Source: Carboxylicivirga sediminis | GTDB lineage: Bacteria > Bacteroidota > Bacteroidia > Bacteroidales > Marinilabiliaceae | Direction of reading: 5' to 3' | Assembly (NCBI RefSeq): GCF_018156225.1 | Contig: NZ_JAGTAR010000020.1 | Location: 49,064 to 113,063 of the forward strand | Length of the DNA stretch: 64,000 nucleotides | In this document: positions 62,341-64,000 of the stretch, piece by piece | Layout of the letters: each line of letters begins with the position of its first letter | Numbering within the stretch: position 1 is the first letter of the stretch | Position numbers and translations under genes: made by a program | Notes under the pieces: generated by a model | What the model saw: only the letters and a program-made list of their open reading frames with translations | What the model was told of the DNA's origin: nothing | The model's database searches: none

Positions 62341-62971
62341 GTTAACCTTCGACTCCTACTGGAGTCGGATATTGCCAACCAATTGGTGTTCAATTAACCT
62401 TCAACCCCATCGGGGTTGTGTGTTACTAGCTAAATGGTGCGTCATCAACCTTCGACCCTGTCCGGGGTCGTATATTAATAGCTCGTAGGCACGTTATTAA
62501 CTTCCGACCCCGGCTGGGGTCGTATCTTAGGATTAATGGAGGTTTTTCTATGTAGTGATTTGGAATTGCTGTTGATGGGGTTTTTCTATATTCTTCTGCT
62601 TTGGTATCAGACCTTCGACTCCTACCGGAGTCGCGAATTACCAGATTGTGAGATTTCTATTAACGTTCGACTCTTACAAGAGTCGTATGTTGGTAGCTTA
62701 TGGGTGTTCAATTAACCTTCAACCCCATGCGGGGTTGTATATTACTAGGTTATGAGCCTTCTATTATTGTTCGACTCCTGGCGGAGTCGTCTGTTACTAG
62801 CAGATGGGTTTGCTATAAACCTCCGACCCCGGATGGGGTCGTATCTTTGGAGGGTGGGGGATTTTGGTTTGCGCTTGCAAATCAACGCAATGAGCTTTGC
62901 TTTATGGTGGATTCGTGTCAGGTTCTTTTGTATCTTGGTTTTTATTCTTTTAAATCTTAAAACAGAGAACC
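62341..62971. repeat. Left block of 52-bp hairpin array (9 units)
   Basis: Nine 17-18-bp dyads start at 62350, 62402, 62453, 62505, 62616, 62668, 62720, 62772 and 62824. Spacing is 51-52 bp except one gap of 111 bp. Each is a 7-bp arm, a 3-4-nt loop and the matching arm. Arms vary in concert: CGACTCC/GGAGTCG, CAACCCC/GGGGTTG, CGACCCC/GGGGTCG, CGACTCT/AGAGTCG. Linkers share pieces such as TAGCT and GTGCGT. Long open frames here are by-products of the repeats and are not counted as genes. After 62841 a 130-bp segment leads to the transposase. Confidence 0.9.
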
Positions 62972-63424
62972 ATGCCTAATACCTACTCTCGCATTTATAT
63001 CCAGATTGTATTTGCTGTTCAGAATCGTGATGCAATGATTCAGCCAACGTGGGAAGAAGAATTGTATAAATACATAACAGGTGTAATCAGGAATAAGGGG
63101 CAAAAGCTAATGGCTATTAATGGAACAGAAGATCATATTCATATTTTTATTGGGATAAAGCCAGCTTGTTGTTTATCTGATTTGGTGCGTGAGGTAAAGA
63201 AGGCATCTACCAACATGATAAAGGAAAAGGCCTATTGTAAGTTTGATTTTAGATGGCAGGAAGGTTTTGGTGCCTTTTCGTATGGGCATTCACAGATTGA
63301 TTCGGTTGTGAAATACATTAAGCACCAGAAAGAACATCATCGAAAACAGAGTTTTAGGGATGAGTATGTGGCGTTTCTTAAGTTATTCGATGTGGCTTAC
63401 AACGATGCTTATTTATTGGGTTAG
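62972..63424 (+). CDS. IS200-like Y1 (HUH) transposase
   Basis: A 150-residue single-stranded-DNA transposase of the TnpA_REP/IS200 type. The HUH metal-binding pair is H55-I-H57 in EDHIHIFIG and the nucleophilic tyrosine is Y115 in VVKYIKHQKEHH. TYSRIYIQIVFAV is the usual start. No TnpB lies beside it and no IS ends are visible. Instead it is flanked by arrays of hairpins on both sides, as in REP-associated transposases. Active or domesticated cannot be said. Confidence 0.92.
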   Translation: MPNTYSRIYIQIVFAVQNRDAMIQPTWEEELYKYITGVIRNKGQKLMAINGTEDHIHIFIGIKPACCLSDLVREVKKASTNMIKEKAYCKFDFRWQEGFGAFSYGHSQIDSVVKYIKHQKEHHRKQSFRDEYVAFLKLFDVAYNDAYLLG

Positions 63425-63477
63425 TTTTGGAGCAATGTGGAAGGTGATTATGAGGAGTTTTTGGATTTATTAAACTA

Positions 63478-64000
63478 CGACTCTTAGCGGAGTCGCAAAT
63501 TGCCAGGTTGTGAGCTTTCTATTAACGTTCGACTCTTACAAGAGTCGTATATGGCTAGCTAATTGGTGCGTTATCAACTTTCGACTCCTATTGGAGTCGC
63601 GAATTGCCAGGTTGTATCCTTTCTATTAATATTCGACTCCCGTAGGTGTCGAATTATTGTTATCTAAAGGGTGCTCTATCAACCTTAGACCCCATTCGGG
63701 GTGGCCTATTAATAGCTCATAGGCACGTTATCAACCTCCGACCCCGGCTGGGGTCTTACCTTTGGATTGGCGGTATTAGGTTTGCGTATTTTTCTATGTA
63801 TTGCTGTTTTACGGTATCAGACCTTCGACTCCAAACGGAGTCGTATATGGCTAGCTAATGGGTGTTCTATTAACATTCAACCCCATCCAGGGTTGTATCT
63901 TCAACCTAAATGGTGCGTTATCAACCTTAGACCCTATCCGAGATTGCAAATCGCTAGGTTGTGTGCTCCCTATTGGGCTTCGCCCCCTAACGGAGTCGTA
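63478..64000. repeat. Right block of 52-bp hairpin array (10 units, runs to window end)
   Basis: Dyads start at 63478, 63530, 63582, 63634, 63687, 63739, 63826, 63878, 63929 and 63981. Steps are 51-53 bp except one of 87. Arms include CGACTCT/GGAGTCG, CGACTCT/AGAGTCG, CGACTCC/GGAGTCG and CGACCCC/GGGGTCT. Later units (63634, 63687, 63929) have mismatches, so they look partly decayed. Parts match the left block in order. The array may continue past the window. Confidence 0.88.

Noticed and set aside
62306..63858. Open frames of 60-86 codons inside the hairpin arrays (62306-62488, 62700-62960, 62752-62979, 63646-63858).
   Set aside because: They follow from the 52-bp repeats and show the same repeated peptides with no start context; frames shift between units.
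62341..64000. A CRISPR array.
   Set aside because: The spacing is regular, but both the dyads and the linkers are repeated and related. There are no unique spacers, no identical repeats, and no cas genes.
1..64000. tRNA or rRNA genes.
   Set aside because: No T-loop GGTTCGA-type cloverleaf or rRNA stretches were seen on either strand in the gaps.

Overview
The window looks like a chromosome segment of a Bacteroidota bacterium, most likely class Bacteroidia and possibly a Marinilabiliales-type marine or sediment lineage. Four things point there. The carbamoyltransferase is of the N-succinylornithine type. There are type IX secretion (T9SS) proteins: a type B sorting domain and a PorP/SprF protein. 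Many gene starts are preceded by TAnnTTTG/TTTG promoter elements instead of classical -10/-35 boxes. A HydF [FeFe]-hydrogenase maturase suggests fermentative or anaerobic capability. The exact genus cannot be told from this sequence.

Positions 93-19725 form an arginine/proline/carbamoyl-phosphate block. carB runs leftward. Divergently, argR, a GNAT acyltransferase (putative N-succinylglutamate synthase), argG, argC, argD, an HNH/NUMOD4 endonuclease-like gene, proC, proB, proA, N-succinylornithine carbamoyltransferase, argB, argE-like, argH, citrate synthase and carA run rightward. carA and carB thus sit at opposite ends of the cluster. Two tandem ARG boxes overlap the argR promoter. carA has a leader with a promoter, a palindrome and an intrinsic-terminator-like hairpin.

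Positions 19808-25760 hold single genes and short operons: a TPR/TonB_C envelope protein, an AraC-like fragment, an unannotated 31-residue membrane peptide, DUF2007 plus a threonine-dehydratase-like enzyme, a Rieske-like lipoprotein, greA and a HIT hydrolase. Positions 26073-34371 are a T9SS-linked operon ending in a large propeller-sensor/SpoIIE-type phosphatase. Then follow hydF, an acyl-ACP synthetase/ACP/PlsC triple fusion, a PAS histidine kinase, and a leftward ppx - response regulator - aspA operon. After these come an ABC-2 exporter, a CHAD protein and a secreted CotH-like kinase.

Positions 50839-52564 carry a promoter, a SAM-I (S-box) riboswitch and an aspartate kinase. Positions 52648-62246 are a nitrogen-assimilation region: porin-glnK-amtB leftward and gltB-gltD rightward. 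The shared divergent region is studded with ACCCC(T/C)...(A/G)GGGGT palindromes that look like a nitrogen operator.

The right end (62341-64000, running off the window) is a tandem array of hairpins. Units are 52 bp, each with an 18-bp dyad whose arms covary, and two array blocks flank a Y1/HUH IS200-like transposase gene. This is the most unusual structure in the window.
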